Source: CAZNQW01 sp964575225
Lineage (GTDB): Bacteria; Chloroflexota; Anaerolineae; JAAYZQ01
Reading direction: 5' to 3'
NCBI GenBank assembly: GCA_964575225.1
Contig: CAZNQW010000224.1
Location: forward strand, 1 to 6,399
Length of the DNA stretch: 6,399 bases
Shown here: piece by piece, positions 5,239-6,399 of the stretch
Layout of the letters: each line of letters opens with the position of its first letter
Position numbering within the stretch: position 1 is the first letter of the stretch
Translations under genes and position numbers: made by a program
Notes under the pieces: model-generated
Seen by the model: only the letters and a program-made list of their open reading frames with translations
Database searches by the model: none
What the model was told of the DNA's origin: nothing

Positions 5239-6161
5239 GGAACCTATACGTGATTCTCAATCCGGTGGCGGGCAACAGCCAACCCGACCTCCTTCGGGAG
5301 ATGCTGCAACGGCGATTTTCCAGCGTAGAGCAGCGGTACGAGCTGTACGAGACCCGGGAGGACGATCGCCTGGTCGACATCGTCCATCGGGCTCTCGAGC
5401 AGGGCTTTGATCTGGTGGTGGCTGGCGGGGGAGACGGGACGGTGTCGGGCGTGGCCGATGGGTTGGCCCACCAGGATGTGCCCTTGGGAATTCTCCCGGT
5501 AGGCACTGGCAACGCCCTGGCCCACGATCTCGGCATCCCGATGGAGCCTGAGGCGGCTTTGGACCTTCTCTTGGGCGAGCATTCGGTCAGGCGCATCGAC
5601 GCCCTGAAAATCGACGACCGGTTCTTTGTGCTGAATGCCAGTGTGGGGATCAGTGCCGAGATCATGCAAGACACGACGAGCGACGTCAAACGGCGCTTTG
5701 GCCGCCTGGCCTATCTGTGGAACGCGCTTCTCAAGCTCTTTGGCCTGGAGCGCTATCCCTTCACCCTCACCATCGATGGACAAGATACGCAGCTGCGGGC
5801 CACCGAGATCATGGTTCTCAACAGCGGCGCCATCGGCACCCCCTATCTGCATTGGGGAATCGATATCCAGCTCGATGATGGGCAGGTGGGTGTGTATGCC
5901 CTTCGCCCCCGAACGGTGTGGGACCTCTTTCGAATGGGCGCGAATCTGTTGCTGGGGCGGGGCAAGGGCCATCCCGGCATGCGCCACTTTGATGCCACGC
6001 AGCGTATCGCCATCCAGGCAGATCGGCCCTTGCAAGTCCAGGGCGACGGCGAGGTCATCGGCCACACGCCCGTGGAGATCCAGATCGTGCCCGGCGCCGT
6101 GCGGGTGGTCGTGCCGCCCACGTCGGGAGATGGTGGGGAGTCGGGCCCGCCCGGACAATAG
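5235..6161 (+). CDS. Diacylglycerol kinase-like lipid kinase (YegS/DagK family)
   Basis: A 308-residue soluble or membrane-associated lipid kinase of the DAGK catalytic family (YegS, DgkB, sphingosine-kinase fold), which transfers phosphate from ATP to a lipid hydroxyl. The ordered motifs are all present: NPVAG (9-13), the nucleotide-binding GGGDGT (64-69, Asp67), LPVGTGNALAHDLGIP (87-102), FVLNASVGISAEI (131-143), LDDGQVGVYAL (213-223), and the C-terminal QGDGEVIGHTPV (269-280) supplying the acidic Asp271/Glu273 pair where family members usually read DGE. Length is normal for the family (about 290-310). The tail after residue 295 is Gly/Pro-rich and probably disordered. It is the second gene of a unit with the YihY-family protein, pointing to membrane lipid or envelope work. 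The lipid substrate cannot be read from sequence. No terminator is obvious downstream. Confidence 0.94.
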   Translation: MRNLYVILNPVAGNSQPDLLREMLQRRFSSVEQRYELYETREDDRLVDIVHRALEQGFDLVVAGGGDGTVSGVADGLAHQDVPLGILPVGTGNALAHDLGIPMEPEAALDLLLGEHSVRRIDALKIDDRFFVLNASVGISAEIMQDTTSDVKRRFGRLAYLWNALLKLFGLERYPFTLTIDGQDTQLRATEIMVLNSGAIGTPYLHWGIDIQLDDGQVGVYALRPRTVWDLFRMGANLLLGRGKGHPGMRHFDATQRIAIQADRPLQVQGDGEVIGHTPVEIQIVPGAVRVVVPPTSGDGGESGPPGQ

Positions 6162-6356
6162 CCCGCGTGAACACCAGGGGCGAGGCCTGCCGGAAATGAT
6201 TGTGTCGCGACGGAGGGACCGTCCTGCTGGGGATCCGCATCGGTAGGGGCACTCCTTTCGGGCGCCCATGCGCATCAACGTAAGCATTTGGGGCCGATCC
6301 TACGGAGATCGACTGGGTCGCGTCATCTCTCGGAAACCGAATTTCGACCGGGCGAC
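6162..6356. other. Contig-end intergenic stretch, no gene seen
   Basis: These 195 bases after the lipid kinase contain no supportable gene. A small hairpin, GACGG (6209-6213) with CCGTC (6219-6223), is present without a T-run. The natural sequence ends at about 6356 where the adapter begins. Confidence 0.6.
6333..6345. repeat. Diverged copy of the GAAACCGGGTTTC palindrome
   Basis: GAAACCGAATTTC differs at two of 13 positions from GAAACCGGGTTTC at 1936-1948. It lies 11 bases before the adapter junction. It may be the edge of another interspersed repeat that ended assembly of the contig, or chance. Confidence 0.3.
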
Positions 6357-6399
6357 AGATCGGAAGAGCACACGTCTGAACTCCAGTCACCGCTCATTA
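6357..6399 (+). other. Illumina TruSeq adapter plus i7 index (contamination)
   Basis: Bases 6357-6390 match the whole 34-nt TruSeq adapter that begins AGATCGGAAGAGCACACGTC. The next eight, CGCTCATT (6391-6398), match a standard TruSeq HT i7 index (D703), and the final A is the first base of the flow-cell segment that follows it. This is library sequence, not genome. A reverse-strand frame running in from it starts MTGVQTCALPI, the well-known adapter-derived peptide, and must not be annotated as a gene. Confidence 0.98.

Noticed and set aside
6055..6390. Reverse-strand open frame of 111 codons at the right end
   Set aside because: It starts inside the TruSeq adapter with the signature MTGVQTCALPI and continues antisense to the lipid-kinase gene, so it is an artefact.

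Overview
The window is about 6.4 kb of GC-rich bacterial DNA (roughly 60-65% GC by eye). All recognisable genes lie on the + strand. Gene content, protein style, an extended TGCTATAAT -10 box and scattered GAAACCGGGTTTC-type palindromes suggest a Chloroflexota (Anaerolineae-like) bacterium, but I cannot confirm this without a search. It looks like an Illumina draft or metagenome contig. There is a 10-N scaffold gap at 2230-2239, and the last 43 bases (6357-6399) are unremoved TruSeq adapter with its index.

Layout. (1) 1-951: 3' part of a DadA/GlpD-like FAD-dependent oxidoreductase; its N-terminal FAD-binding region lies off the left edge. (2) 1004-1876: extended-SDR NAD-dependent epimerase/dehydratase, 52 bp downstream and probably in the same operon. 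(3) 1877-2073: intergenic, with a weak hairpin and a ~100-bp inverted repeat built on AGAAACCGGGTTTCT-like arms. (4) 2074-2377: a MoaD/ThiS-type small sulfur-carrier gene that looks broken only because of the assembly gap; a 16-base duplicate flanks the Ns, and collapsing it gives an intact 80-residue protein ending in Gly-Gly. (5) 2515-3792: 12-TM major facilitator transporter. (6) 3793-4275: 483 bp without a convincing gene, holding a weak terminator-like hairpin, two strong tandem GC hairpins, a textbook sigma-70 promoter and a leader with a 15-codon ORF. (7) 4276-5238 and 5235-6161: YihY/BrkB-family membrane protein and a YegS/DagK-type lipid kinase, overlapping by ATGA and so translationally coupled. 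(8) 6162-6356: no gene seen; a divergent palindrome copy lies just before the adapter.

How the genes work together. The oxidoreductase and epimerase are a plausible metabolic pair of unknown substrate. The sulfur carrier and transporter are neighbours, but no MoaE, ThiG, E1-like or tungsten/molybdenum enzyme gene is visible to fix a pathway. YihY plus lipid kinase forms a clear two-gene unit with a membrane or envelope theme. I see no phage, CRISPR, defence or toxin-antitoxin system. The most solid unusual observations are the two assembly artefacts; the biological leads (tandem hairpins and leader peptide upstream of yihY, the palindrome family) are modest.
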